Assembly (NCBI GenBank): GCA_025462735.1
Contig: JAOAPC010000018.1
Span: forward strand, 1-64,000
DNA length: 64,000 nucleotides
DNA from: Acidobacteriaceae bacterium
GTDB lineage: Bacteria > Acidobacteriota > Terriglobia > Terriglobales > Acidobacteriaceae
Direction: 5' to 3'
Within the stretch, counting starts at the first letter, position 1. Every line of letters begins with the position of its first letter. The position numbers and the translations under genes were made by a program. Shown here piece after piece: positions 15,371 to 24,342 of the stretch. The notes under the pieces were generated by a model. The model did no database searches and had not been told where the DNA came from. It saw only the letters and a list, made by a program, of their open reading frames with translations.

Positions 15371-17638
15371 ATGCTTCGCTCATCTTGCTTGCTTGTGTCT
15401 TGCATAATTCTGCTCGTTTGGACATTGCCTGCATCGTCGCAACAACAACTCTCAGACTCCGAAATTGAGCAACGTGTGAACGCGCTCCTGCAACAGATGA
15501 CGCTCGAAGAAAAAGCCGGACAGCTCAATCAGATGCCTGATAAAAATGCGAAAACGATGGAGATGATCAAGCAAGGGAAGGTTGGGTCATTGCTGGGGGT
15601 GCTGGGCGTTAAAGAAGTAAACGAAGCGCAACATGCTGCGGTCGATGGCTCGCGATTGAAGATCCCATTAATTTTCGGATACGACGTGATTCATGGCTAT
15701 CGGACCATTTTCCCGGCCCCGCTAGCAAGCGCCGGAAGTTTTGATCCGCAACTGATCGAGCAATCGGAGCGCGTCGCAGCGAAGGAAGCGACCGCCTCCG
15801 GAGTGAAATGGACATTCGCTCCCATGGTGGACATTGCGCGTGATCCGCGCTGGGGACGCATTGTGGAAGGCGCCGGCGAAGATCCTTATCTCGGCTCGGT
15901 GGTTGCTATGGCAAGAGTTCGAGGTTTCCAGGGAAGCAACATGGCCGATCCGCAAAGCGTTGTTGCCTCTGCCAAGCACTTTGTGGGGTATGGAGCTGTC
16001 GAGGGGGGGCGTGACTACAACACTGCTGAAATGTCCGAGCAGTTGCTCCGGGAGGTTTATTTGCCCCCATTTCGTGCGGCGGTTGACGCCGGAGTTGGCA
16101 CACTCATGTCGGCGTTCAACGACTTAAACGGAATTCCAGCCAGCGCCAACCATCATACGTTGACCGACATTCTTCACGGCGAATGGAAATTCAATGGCTT
16201 CGTCGTGAGCGATTACGACTCGGTTCACGAACTGATTCCGCATGGCACCGCCGCCGACGATTCTCAGGCTTCTTTAGAAGCGCTCACTGCGGGCGTGGAT
16301 ATGGATATGGCGGACTCTGATTACGTGAGATACGTTCCAGAGCTGGTCAAGTCCGGCAAGCTGCCCGAGAGTGTTGTCGATGAAGCTGTAAGGCGCGTGC
16401 TACGGGTAAAGTTCAAGGCAGGGTTGTTCGAACATCCTTATGCTGATCCGAACCGCGAGAAAACTGACATTCTCACGCCTGAGAGCTTGCAAACCGAGCG
16501 CAAAATGGCGCAGGAGTCCATGGTCCTGCTGCAGAACAATCATGACCTGCTTCCACTGAAAAAGGACCAGACTATCGCGGTGATCGGTCCGCTGGCGGAC
16601 GACAAGGCTTCGCAACTCGGGGCGTGGGCTGGTAATGGTCAGGCGAAGGACGCGGTCACACCGCTTGAGGGAATTGCGGCTAAATTAGGTAAGGGTCACG
16701 TCCTTTACGCAAAGGGAGTTGATATCCAGCCGTTTGAACGCGGGCTTGCAGCGGGAGTTGCAGCCCCGGCGCCGCCGTCGGCTACAGGTGTAGCGGGAGT
16801 AGAAGCGAGTAACAAGCCTGCCAGCATCGAGGACGCGGTAAGCGCCGCGAAAAAAGCAGACACGGTGATTCTGTTTGTTGGTGAGCTTGCAGGAATGACG
16901 GGAGAAGCAAGTTCGCGTGCGTCATTGGACTTGCCGGGCGATCAAATGAAGCTGATCCAAGCCGTGCTGGCCACGAAGAAGCCGACAGTGCTGGTGCTCG
17001 AAAGCGGACGTCCGCAGAATATAAGTTGGGCGCCAGAACACATTCCAGCGATCATTCAGGCTTGGTATTTGGGCGTGCAGTCAGGGAACGCCATTGCGGA
17101 TGTTCTTTTCGGCGATGCGTCTCCGAGCGGCCGGTTGCCGCTGAGCTGGCCACGTGCAGTCGGGCAGATTCCTGTTTACTACAATCACAAAGCTACCGGA
17201 CGCCCCTCTGCGCCCGACCGCTGGCATACGGGCTATCTTGATTTGAGCAGTGAGCCGCTTTATCCGTTCGGCTACGGACTCACCTACACGAAGTTCAAGT
17301 ACGGCAGTTTGAAGGCGAACTCGACGATTTCGAAGGACGGTACCGTTCACGTTAGTGCAGAAATTGAAAACACGGGAAAACGCGAAGGCACCGAGGTGGT
17401 GCAGCTTTATGTTCACGATCGCGTGGCGCCAACATCGCGCCCGGTACGCGAACTGAAAGGATTCGAACGCATTACGCTCGCTCCCGGAGAACACAAGACT
17501 GTTAACTTCACGGTACGCGCGAATGACCTCGGCTCCTACGATCCGGAAATGCACTGGATTGTTCCCTTGGGAACTTACGATGTCTGGGTAGCGCCCGATT
17601 CGGCCAGCGGAGTGGCTGGAACGTTTGAAGTGCAATAG
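15371..17638 (+). CDS. bglX: secreted GH3 beta-glucosidase
   Basis: A 755-aa enzyme releasing terminal beta-D-glucose from beta-glucosides such as cellodextrins, probably periplasmic. There is a signal peptide (residues 1-23, ending ASSQ). The GH3 N-terminal barrel carries the nucleophile in GFVVSDYDS (D281) and AKHFVGYGAVEGG. The C-terminal alpha/beta sandwich runs from about 385, and the fibronectin-III-like domain closes the protein (EGTEVVQLYVHD to the end). The length matches BglX. The start has GGAGGT upstream. It has its own transcription unit after the GH13 gene. Confidence 0.93.
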   Translation: MLRSSCLLVSCIILLVWTLPASSQQQLSDSEIEQRVNALLQQMTLEEKAGQLNQMPDKNAKTMEMIKQGKVGSLLGVLGVKEVNEAQHAAVDGSRLKIPLIFGYDVIHGYRTIFPAPLASAGSFDPQLIEQSERVAAKEATASGVKWTFAPMVDIARDPRWGRIVEGAGEDPYLGSVVAMARVRGFQGSNMADPQSVVASAKHFVGYGAVEGGRDYNTAEMSEQLLREVYLPPFRAAVDAGVGTLMSAFNDLNGIPASANHHTLTDILHGEWKFNGFVVSDYDSVHELIPHGTAADDSQASLEALTAGVDMDMADSDYVRYVPELVKSGKLPESVVDEAVRRVLRVKFKAGLFEHPYADPNREKTDILTPESLQTERKMAQESMVLLQNNHDLLPLKKDQTIAVIGPLADDKASQLGAWAGNGQAKDAVTPLEGIAAKLGKGHVLYAKGVDIQPFERGLAAGVAAPAPPSATGVAGVEASNKPASIEDAVSAAKKADTVILFVGELAGMTGEASSRASLDLPGDQMKLIQAVLATKKPTVLVLESGRPQNISWAPEHIPAIIQAWYLGVQSGNAIADVLFGDASPSGRLPLSWPRAVGQIPVYYNHKATGRPSAPDRWHTGYLDLSSEPLYPFGYGLTYTKFKYGSLKANSTISKDGTVHVSAEIENTGKREGTEVVQLYVHDRVAPTSRPVRELKGFERITLAPGEHKTVNFTVRANDLGSYDPEMHWIVPLGTYDVWVAPDSASGVAGTFEVQ

Positions 17639-17702
17639 CTTGGGGGTGTACATCGTCCCAAAGAGCCTTGCCTCGTGCTACTTGCGCCTCGTGGCTGTCG
17701 TT

Positions 17703-17724
17703 TTGCAGGTTCTGCAACTTTTTT
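17703..17724 (+). terminator. terminator after the GH3 gene
   Basis: TTGCAG (17703-17708) pairs with CTGCAA (17712-17717) around a 3-base loop, followed by C and six T. The stem is short, so it may be a weak terminator. Confidence 0.5.
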
Positions 17725-17894
17725 GACCGGGTTCCCGCGATGGTACCGCCACTTCGTTGTTCATCAGGCCGCTGCGCGCCTGAAAACCCGCTTTGGGCAC
17801 CGTCTGTGGAAGGCATTAGCACGATAGTGCCATTCTCATTTTTCTTGCACCCCAATACCTTTGTCCGTGAGCAGTTCTGGGGGAGGGCTGCCCG

Positions 17895-17936
17895 GGCGTC
17901 CGCTGACTCGTAAGAGTCGGGACGCCTGTTTTATTT
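17895..17936 (+). terminator. strong intrinsic terminator
   Basis: GGCGTCC (17895-17901) pairs with GGACGCC (17920-17926), with an inner GACTC/GAGTC stem (17905-17909/17914-17918). TGTTTTATTTTT follows. Confidence 0.75.
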
Positions 17937-18129
17937 TTGATCTCTCCTCGCCACGCATTTTGCCAATAGCTCCAGTCATCACTTCTTGAAAAGAGAATGA
18001 CACAGGCTTTACGCCTGAGTGACAATCCGCACTGATTCAGGCCTGTAGGATTCTCCCGAACCACGCGAAACGGTATTTCAAACTATTAAGGTGAGCCTTA
18101 CCGCGTTCGTCGGTTCCAAGGAGAATGCA

Positions 18130-19152
18130 ATGCAGCGTCGCGCGTTTGCTCGAATCTTTACGCTGGGGCTTGTACTGGTGCTCTCATCCGGTGTTGCCCT
18201 CGCCCAATATCAACTTACGAATCTTGCTTCTAATCAGTTCGGACAGGCAAAGCACGATGATCCATTGATCGTGAATGCCTGGGGTCTCGTTCGTGCGGGA
18301 GGCAGCCCGTGGTGGGTTTCTGATGCCGGATCAGGCTGGTCCACACTCTATAACGGAACCGGCGTCAAACAGGGCCTCATTGTGGAGGTCCCGCCCGCGC
18401 CGAACGGGGCAGTAGGTTCGCCCACGGGAGTTGTCTTCAACGGATCGCAAGAATTTCAAGTGCAAGGATGGGCCTCCATCTTTGTGTTTGACACACTCGA
18501 TGGGACCATCAGCGGATGGGCGCCGCAGTCAGATCTCCACAACACCATTACCCCGGTGGACAACTCGCAGAGCGGGGCATCCTACACCGCGCTTGCAATT
18601 ACGAGCAAGGCTTCGGGAAACGTGCTATTTGCAGCCGACAATGCCCACAACAAAGTGGACATGTATGACGGTCAATTCAAGCTGCTCGGTTCATTCACTG
18701 ACACTACAGTTCCCGCGGGATTTTCGGTTTTCGGCATTCGGGACATCGACGGCGTGGTCTTAGTCTCGTTTGCGAGCTCCTCAGGAGCAGCTGGTGGTTT
18801 CATTGACCTTTTCACCGAGAGCGGTAAGTTCATAAAGCGTCTCGCTCAAGGCGCGCCATTGAACCAACCCTGGGGATTTGCCGTTGCACCTTCCAATTTC
18901 GGGCCGCTCAGCAACACCTTGCTGATCTCCAACAATACGAACAGCGGCACCATCAATGCCTTCAATGCGGCGACCGGTCAATTCGTCGGCGTGATGAAGG
19001 ACACGACAGGCGCGGTGATTCGCATTGACCAACTCTGGGCAATTGATTTCGGCGGCGGTACTCCAGCAAACGGCGCCAAAAACAAATTGTTCTTCACTGC
19101 TGGACCGCATAACAATTTAGCTGGCACCTTTGGCGCGATTGTTCCCAAATAG
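18130..19152 (+). CDS. TIGR03118 family secreted protein
   Basis: A 340-aa exported protein of a conserved family without assigned function. There is a signal peptide (residues 1-26, ending VALAQ). The body is made of repeated beta-propeller-like strands; NAWGLVRAGGSPWWVSDAGS and PWGFAVAP are family hallmarks. I chose the ATG at 18130, with AAGGAG at eight bases, rather than a GTG at 18091. It stands alone and ends at a terminator. Confidence 0.85.
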   Translation: MQRRAFARIFTLGLVLVLSSGVALAQYQLTNLASNQFGQAKHDDPLIVNAWGLVRAGGSPWWVSDAGSGWSTLYNGTGVKQGLIVEVPPAPNGAVGSPTGVVFNGSQEFQVQGWASIFVFDTLDGTISGWAPQSDLHNTITPVDNSQSGASYTALAITSKASGNVLFAADNAHNKVDMYDGQFKLLGSFTDTTVPAGFSVFGIRDIDGVVLVSFASSSGAAGGFIDLFTESGKFIKRLAQGAPLNQPWGFAVAPSNFGPLSNTLLISNNTNSGTINAFNAATGQFVGVMKDTTGAVIRIDQLWAIDFGGGTPANGAKNKLFFTAGPHNNLAGTFGAIVPK

Positions 19153-19197
19153 TGCGGTTGTTAGAGAGGAACAAGTGCGGCGTTGAATGATGGTCGG

Positions 19198-19223
19198 GGC
19201 CCGGGCTTTGAGTCCGGGCCTTT
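19198..19223 (+). terminator. terminator after the TIGR03118 gene
   Basis: GGCCCGG (19198-19204) pairs with CCGGGCC (19214-19220), followed by TTTCC. Confidence 0.7.
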
Positions 19224-19666
19224 CCTGTCTCATTGCTTAGCAGGCGAGGCCGCAAGCGAAGTTCCTGCAACGATCTAAAGGTTACCCGTACGCTTCGCTT
19301 CATCTGTACCGTGTCCTTCGGTAGGTTTTATCAGGCGCTTGAGATCAGAAGTCGGAGAGCGCCGTGTGTCCTCTGTTCGGCGAGATACCGTTACTTCTGT
19401 GTAAAACTCGGGTGACTTAGGGCTTGCACTGCTTTGCGGGGAGCGGTAGCATAAGAATGTTCCCAACGGTCAAGCCCCCTGGCTGACCTTCCGCGCCAAA
19501 CGGCTCCTGGCGCACAACGGACATAGATCAATAAGAGATTCCAGCCGCAATGGTTTTTTTCGCACGTTACGTGCATCTGCGCAACGCTAGGTCAACCAAT
19601 CGCGGTGAGATAAGGCAGCAAATCTGGTTCGCCCTTCGGGTGGACTAAACAGGTAAAGAGAACATT
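19224..19666. other. intergenic stretch
   Basis: No convincing gene. A GCACG/CGTGC hairpin after a run of seven T is seen near 19553-19575. The promoter of the following receiver-like protein probably lies here, but no clear -35/-10 pair stands out. Confidence 0.4.
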
Positions 19667-20320
19667 ATGAATGCAGGACCAGGACGTCCCTCCGGTGGAG
19701 GAGGGAGAAACAGGCGGCGGCGCGGCCGTCGTCCCAAGGGCGCCAACCCGCAAGGCCGGCCCGGTCGCGATCAACAGCGCGACAGCATCTATACAGCTCC
19801 AATGGATCACAGCTACCGCGCGGCCCTCGCCGGCGGTAACAACAATGGCTCCCGTCCCGGCCGCCACCGGCCTGGCTTTGCGCCTAATTATCCGCAGGCG
19901 GAACCTGAACCATTGCCGCTGCGCGAAGATGCCGCCTCGCGCATCTTTGGTTTTGTCGATGACCTGTTTTTTCAGGCGAAGATTCAGGAGACCGCACGCA
20001 AGCTGAACGTGAAAGTTGAATTTGTTAAGACTGAACAAGACTTGACCGAACGCATCAAGCTCAACGGCGAGGAAAAACCTTCGCTGATTATTTTCGATCT
20101 TAACCATGCCAGTGCGAAACCACTCAGCCTGATTCCCAAGCTGAAGAGCAAACTTAAAAAGACTTCAGTGATTGGCTTTTTGTCTCACGTGCAGGGTGAT
20201 CTAAAGCAGAAGGCGCACGAAGTGGGATGCGACATGGTGTTGCCGCGCTCGGCATTCTCCCAGAACCTGCCACAACTGTTGCGCCGTCACGGAGCAGCAG
20301 AAGAGCCGATCAGCGGATAA
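19667..20320 (+). CDS. receiver-like protein with an Arg/Gly-rich N-terminus
   Basis: A 217-aa protein. Residues 1-75 are disordered and strongly basic (RNRRRRGRRPKG), the kind of tail that binds RNA or DNA. From about 90 to 210 the order of strands and helices follows a CheY-like receiver, with IIFDLN at the phosphoacceptor strand and VIGFLSHV at the signalling strand. The conserved lysine position reads VLPRSAF, so the fold looks like a pseudo-receiver that may not be phosphorylated in the normal way. There is no kinase or output domain nearby. The role is unknown. Confidence 0.6.
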   Translation: MNAGPGRPSGGGGRNRRRRGRRPKGANPQGRPGRDQQRDSIYTAPMDHSYRAALAGGNNNGSRPGRHRPGFAPNYPQAEPEPLPLREDAASRIFGFVDDLFFQAKIQETARKLNVKVEFVKTEQDLTERIKLNGEEKPSLIIFDLNHASAKPLSLIPKLKSKLKKTSVIGFLSHVQGDLKQKAHEVGCDMVLPRSAFSQNLPQLLRRHGAAEEPISG

Positions 20321-20429
20321 TTCATTCCGGAAAATGCCTGCCCTATTGTTTGTTCGCGGATAGGCCGCAGGAATGACACGGTCGCTTCGAACTTCGATTA
20401 TTGTCCGGCACTCGTCAGCTCTAGATAGG

Positions 20430-21023
20430 TTAGCTCGGGAAATGAAAGTGCACGTCCTGACGCGAGCTGATGGCCACACCATCCACCTTTGCGGGTCTAA
20501 AGCGCCAGTTCCTTAAGGTCGCGATCACCTTGTCATCGATCTCCGGCTGTAGCGACTGAACCACACGTGTCTCCGTCACATTCCCGTGTTCGTCAATCGT
20601 GACCTCCACGATCACGTCGCCTTGCAATCCCTTAGGCAACTGCCAGGGATAGATGGAAGGGTCCGGAAAAATCAGAGGCAACGCCGGGCTGGCCTCAATG
20701 CCGGTCACAGGGCCGTGGAAGAGAGAACCTTCCGGCGCTCCGGCGCGAGCGGATTCGATGGCCTGCTGTGGCGCTTCGATGACCGGTTTATGTTTGGACT
20801 TGGCTCGGAATTGGAATTTTTTCGCCGAGCTTTCGTGTTCTGCAACCCGCGGAAAGTAAATGAGGTCCGCAGAATTTCCGCGCGCGCCCCAGGCGACGGA
20901 AGATGGTTGCACAAAGATCGGAGCGCGATTCAACCAGAAGTAAACGACCAGGCAGTGAGCTACGAATGAGACCAGAAGGGCAGCCTTCCGTCGATTGCTT
21001 GCAGGTTGTGGAATCTCGAACAT
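20430..21023 (-). CDS. TonB family energy-transducer-like protein
   Basis: A 197-aa protein with one N-terminal membrane anchor (KAALLVSFVAHCLVVYFWL), a variable periplasmic linker and a C-terminal TonB-type domain (GDVIVEVTIDEHGNVTETRV ... ATLRNWRFRPAKVDG). TonB domains couple inner-membrane energy to outer-membrane receptors; stand-alone copies in Acidobacteriota are numerous. I chose the ATG at 21023 as the family-like start; the longer frame up to 21230 runs over the promoter and the HIT gene. No ExbBD genes are in the window. Confidence 0.8.
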   Translation of the reverse strand: MFEIPQPASNRRKAALLVSFVAHCLVVYFWLNRAPIFVQPSSVAWGARGNSADLIYFPRVAEHESSAKKFQFRAKSKHKPVIEAPQQAIESARAGAPEGSLFHGPVTGIEASPALPLIFPDPSIYPWQLPKGLQGDVIVEVTIDEHGNVTETRVVQSLQPEIDDKVIATLRNWRFRPAKVDGVAISSRQDVHFHFPS

Positions 21024-21076
21024 ATCGCCGCTCCTGCCAGAATCTATTTTATCCCTTATCCTGCTCCAGGCTACAG

Positions 21077-21418
21077 TTACCCCGGTGGCCACCGCAGGTC
21101 GCGTCCGCCAAGCAAATGGACGTGCAGATGGAAGACCGATTGCCCTGATTTCGGACCTACGTTGAGAACCGTGCGGTAGCCATCCTCGATCTTTCTCTGG
21201 CGGGCAATTTGTGCCGCCGTTAAATGACAACGGCCGATAATTTCGGCATCAGACGCGGTTGCTTCTTTCAACCCGCTTAGGTGCTTCTTGGGAATAACGA
21301 GAACGTGCGTGGGTGCCTTTGGGTCAATATCTTCAAAGGCGAACGTGTGTTCGTCTTCGTAAATTTTGTTTGAAGGAATTTCTCCACTCACGATTTTGCA
21401 GAATAAGCAGTCGTTCAT
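21077..21418 (-). CDS. HIT family hydrolase (HinT-like)
   Basis: A 113-aa purine nucleoside phosphoramidase-type enzyme. CLFCKIVSGEIP and the catalytic histidine triad HLHVH (97-101) are intact, and VIPKKHL matches the family. The length equals bacterial HinT. The ATG at 21418 fits the family N-terminus; the frame opens a little further upstream without support. It lies upstream of, and in the same direction as, the TonB-like gene. Confidence 0.93.
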   Translation of the reverse strand: MNDCLFCKIVSGEIPSNKIYEDEHTFAFEDIDPKAPTHVLVIPKKHLSGLKEATASDAEIIGRCHLTAAQIARQRKIEDGYRTVLNVGPKSGQSVFHLHVHLLGGRDLRWPPG

Positions 21419-21545
21419 TGTGGCACCAAGTGACGAGTGGTCATGGTTAGTGGTCAAACCCGATTATGATTCTGGGGGGACGGGCGTCTCGCCCGTCCGG
21501 CGCAGGCTATTTTCCACTAACCACTGATCACAGATCACTGCTCTC

Positions 21546-22307
21546 CTAATCCAACCTGACCAGAAAAACTCCACCCTCGGACGTCTTGGTATCCCGAGTG
21601 ATCTCTTCGGCGCGCGCGCGCAGATCGTCTTTGACTCGCACTCGCACCCACCAATTTCCTGCGGGGCTATTAAACGTCAAAATCTTCGTAGTGTGATAGC
21701 GGCGCGAAAGATGGTCTGCCATCTCGCGCGCCCTTTTTTCCCTCTCGAAACCTCCTAGTTGAACGGCCCAACGTCCGCCAGTTTCGATAGATTGCGGTGT
21801 TTTCAAAACTTCGACTTGTACTCGACCGGTACCCCTCTGCACCAGACCAATCTTTTTCGCAGCCGCCTGCGAGAGATCGATGATTCGTCCTTCGATGAAA
21901 GGTCCGCGATCAGTGATGCGAACGACCGCTGATTGCCGGGAGTCTAAGCTGGTGACACGTACGACGGAACCGAGCGGCAGCGTGCGATGTGCAGCGGTCA
22001 TGGCATGCATGTCATAAACTTCGCCGTTGGATCCGCGGCGGTTGTGGTAAGGCGCGCCATACCAGCTCGCAATTCCGGTTTCGACGAGCACAGGCTTGGT
22101 TTCGGGACTGACTTCGACTTCTGAAGCAGGCGAACGTTCGGGAGGTGTCGTTTTCTCAGCTTCTTTGTCCGCATCCGGAGGTGTTCCTTCCGGGGCCGGT
22201 TGCTCTTGGTCGACGGGATGCGCGGTCTGAACCGCTACACGGGCAGGTTTGTGGCTGCAACCGGCCAAAAACAAGAACATGCAGAACACCAGGGAAATTC
22301 GTCTCAT
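21546..22307 (-). CDS. rlpA: RlpA-like lipoprotein with SPOR domain
   Basis: A 253-aa outer-membrane lipoprotein. It has a lipobox (LFLAGC, Cys17), a Pro/Glu-rich linker (20-75), the double-psi beta-barrel typical of RlpA (GIASWYGAPYHNRRGSNGEV ... DRGPF) and a C-terminal SPOR domain (WAVQLGGFEREKRARE) that binds denuded septal peptidoglycan. In Pseudomonas RlpA is a lytic transglycosylase that separates daughter cells. The start overlaps the stop of the small gene upstream by four bases. Confidence 0.92.
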   Translation of the reverse strand: MRRISLVFCMFLFLAGCSHKPARVAVQTAHPVDQEQPAPEGTPPDADKEAEKTTPPERSPASEVEVSPETKPVLVETGIASWYGAPYHNRRGSNGEVYDMHAMTAAHRTLPLGSVVRVTSLDSRQSAVVRITDRGPFIEGRIIDLSQAAAKKIGLVQRGTGRVQVEVLKTPQSIETGGRWAVQLGGFEREKRAREMADHLSRRYHTTKILTFNSPAGNWWVRVRVKDDLRARAEEITRDTKTSEGGVFLVRLD

Positions 22308-22531
22308 TTGCGGGCGGCCGAATGCTTGTCCATATAGTTAGCCAAATCGTGTAGCTTTTGCGCCGCTACGCGCAGCGCTTTGGTTGAGTGCTGCCGGACC
22401 GCGGGCACAACTTCGTCATTCAAATATTTAATAAATTCAGTGGCTTCTTTTTCGACACGCTCGGTTGTTTCGCCAACCGTCTTGCCAACGCGGCTGGTTG
22501 TCTCTTCGACCTTGCGATTGAAATCGCCCAT
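22304..22531 (-). CDS. small helical protein upstream of rlpA
   Basis: A 75-aa amphipathic helical protein (VEETTSRVGKTVGETTERVE) reminiscent of LEA/apolipoprotein-like repeats, with a second helix (STKALRVAAQKLHDLANYM). The ATG at 22531 follows GAGAGGAAGAG; an upstream in-frame ATG (22606) lacks support. It is translationally coupled to rlpA. A stress or envelope role is possible but unproved. Confidence 0.65.
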   Translation of the reverse strand: MGDFNRKVEETTSRVGKTVGETTERVEKEATEFIKYLNDEVVPAVRQHSTKALRVAAQKLHDLANYMDKHSAARK

Positions 22532-22653
22532 AACTTTCTCTTCCTCTCGCGCCAAACGGCAAACGTGATGAGGAAACATTATTTCGCGCCCGGGAAGTGA
22601 GGTCAATCACCAACTAGACGCATGTGACGCAATTCGCATTACAATCCTTCAAC

Positions 22654-23634
22654 ATGGAGTTGCGCGGTCCCACAAATTTTCGCCGATTAGCGCAACTCCG
22701 GCGACCGCTGTTGGCCTGGTATGACCAAAACCGCCGCGACCTGCCCTGGCGAGCGAGTCGTGATCCTTATCACATCTGGGTCTCGGAGGTCATGTTGCAG
22801 CAGACGCGAGTTGCCGCAGTCCTGCCGCGTTACGAGAAGTTTCTCCGACGATTTCCTTCGGTGCAGAAACTGGCGTCGGCGCGGGTGACGTCCGTCCTGG
22901 CGGAGTGGAGCGGCCTGGGATATTACCGTCGGGCGCGCAATCTGCACGCGGCGGCGAAAGAAATTGTGCGCGAGCGGGCGGGAATCTTTCCTCAAGATTC
23001 CGAGACGTGGCGCAAATTGCCCGGAATCGGCCGATACACGGCGGCGGCGATAGCCAGCATTGCGTTCGGGGAACCGGTTGCGGTGCTCGATGGAAATGTG
23101 GATCGCGTTCTGCGCCGGTTGTTGGGCAGCAACTCTGTGCGTGAATCATGGAATGCTGCACAACAGATACTGGATCGCAAGCGGCCGGGCGACTTCAACC
23201 AGGCAATCATGGAATTAGGCGCGATGGTTTGCGTGCCCGGCGAACCGTTGTGCAGCCAATGCCCGATCGGAACATTATGCCGGACTCGCGGACGCGGAGA
23301 GGCTCGAACTAGCAAGCCTAAACAGCGCAAAGTCTCCTCGTCATTTGCGTTGGCGACGCGGGGCGATTCAGTATTCTTGGTTCAAAGGCACGCCGATGAG
23401 AGCTTGATGCCCGGCATGTGGGAAATGCCGAAGGTCGAATCTCTGATTCGCAGGGACGAAGTGTTGTTCACGGTACGCCACTCGATCACGGTATCCGACT
23501 ACCTTGTCAGTGTGATTGCGCAATCCGCCGCTCCGATGGCGAGGGGAACATGGGTCAAGTATGCGCGGGCGAACAAGCTTCCTCTGACTGGGCTAGCGAC
23601 GAAAATCCTTCGGAAAGCTAACATCATCGAATAG
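22654..23634 (+). CDS. mutY: A/G-specific adenine DNA glycosylase MutY
   Basis: A 326-aa base-excision repair enzyme that removes A opposite 8-oxoguanine. The catalytic acid is in VSEVMLQQT, the helix-hairpin-helix at LPGIGRYTAAAIAS is followed by the Asp of VAVLDGNVDRV, and the [4Fe-4S] cluster ligands are spaced C-x6-C-x2-C-x5-C (CVPGEPLCSQCPIGTLC). The C-terminal NUDIX-like domain (FLVQRHADESLMPGMWEMP) recognises 8-oxoG but is shortened. A GTG at 22624 could add ten residues. It is divergent from the rlpA pair. Confidence 0.94.
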   Translation: MELRGPTNFRRLAQLRRPLLAWYDQNRRDLPWRASRDPYHIWVSEVMLQQTRVAAVLPRYEKFLRRFPSVQKLASARVTSVLAEWSGLGYYRRARNLHAAAKEIVRERAGIFPQDSETWRKLPGIGRYTAAAIASIAFGEPVAVLDGNVDRVLRRLLGSNSVRESWNAAQQILDRKRPGDFNQAIMELGAMVCVPGEPLCSQCPIGTLCRTRGRGEARTSKPKQRKVSSSFALATRGDSVFLVQRHADESLMPGMWEMPKVESLIRRDEVLFTVRHSITVSDYLVSVIAQSAAPMARGTWVKYARANKLPLTGLATKILRKANIIE

Positions 23635-23643
23635 GAGGCCAAC

Positions 23644-24180
23644 ATGTGGCCCGTGCTTAAGAACTTAATGGGAGGAAGGCGAATGTCAGCCCTGAATATG
23701 GGGACGCAAGCTCCGCAATTTGAACTACCTGCGATGGATGGGTCCAAATTCTCTCTGCAAGATGCATTAACCCGAGGGCCAGTGCTGGCAGTGTTCTTCA
23801 AAATTTCGTGTCCGACCTGTCAGTACGCCTTGCCGTACTTTGAGCGCATTTACAAAACATACGGGAAGGAAAAACTCAGCATCGTCGGCGTTTCACAGAA
23901 TGACAAGAAAGATACTGCCGATTTCATGAGGAAGTACGGAGTCACATTTCCGGTGTTGCTGGACGACACCAAGACCTTTCCGACTTCCAATGCGTATGGA
24001 CTCACAAATGTTCCGACGGCGTTCTGGATTTCGGCTGACGGAGAAATTGAAGTCTCCAGCGTAGGATGGGCACGCAAGGATTTCGAAGATATTGCCCGCA
24101 AGGCCGCGTCCATCACCGTGCAGGCGCCGAAGCCACTTTTTCAGACCTCCGAACAAATCGCCGATTTCCGCGCCGGTTGA
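23644..24180 (+). CDS. TlpA/AhpC-type thioredoxin-fold protein
   Basis: A 178-aa redoxin. The active site is C56-P-T-C59 (ISCPTCQYALP), followed by the cis-Pro region (LTNVPTAFWI). A second in-frame ATG at 23683 also has GGAGG upstream; the first ATG has AGGAGG seven bases upstream, so both may be used. No signal peptide is evident, suggesting a cytoplasmic thiol reductase or peroxidase-like role. It lies ten bases behind mutY and is probably cotranscribed, linking oxidative repair and redox defence. Confidence 0.85.
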   Translation: MWPVLKNLMGGRRMSALNMGTQAPQFELPAMDGSKFSLQDALTRGPVLAVFFKISCPTCQYALPYFERIYKTYGKEKLSIVGVSQNDKKDTADFMRKYGVTFPVLLDDTKTFPTSNAYGLTNVPTAFWISADGEIEVSSVGWARKDFEDIARKAASITVQAPKPLFQTSEQIADFRAG

Positions 24181-24342
24181 AGCTCTAGAAACTAGCCCGC
24201 AGGTCGCGGGCATGTAAAATGAGGAACTTGGATTTCGGAATTAAAGCGCGGGATTCACATTTTGTGTTTTGACTTCCACCTTTCATTTTCGGCCTTTCCC
24301 GATACAATATTCCATTCAATCTGACTTCAGGAGCCTGTCTGA

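Larger units (their letters stand above)
17639..18129. other. intergenic stretch with two terminators
   Basis: No gene. It holds a small hairpin with a run of six T directly after the GH3 gene and a larger hairpin at 17895-17936. A short CAGGC/GCCTG stem near 18003-18017 precedes the next gene. Confidence 0.5.

Noticed and set aside
17081-17653. Minus-strand ORF within the GH3 gene
   Set aside because: Shadow of the GH3 frame; no homology-like sequence.
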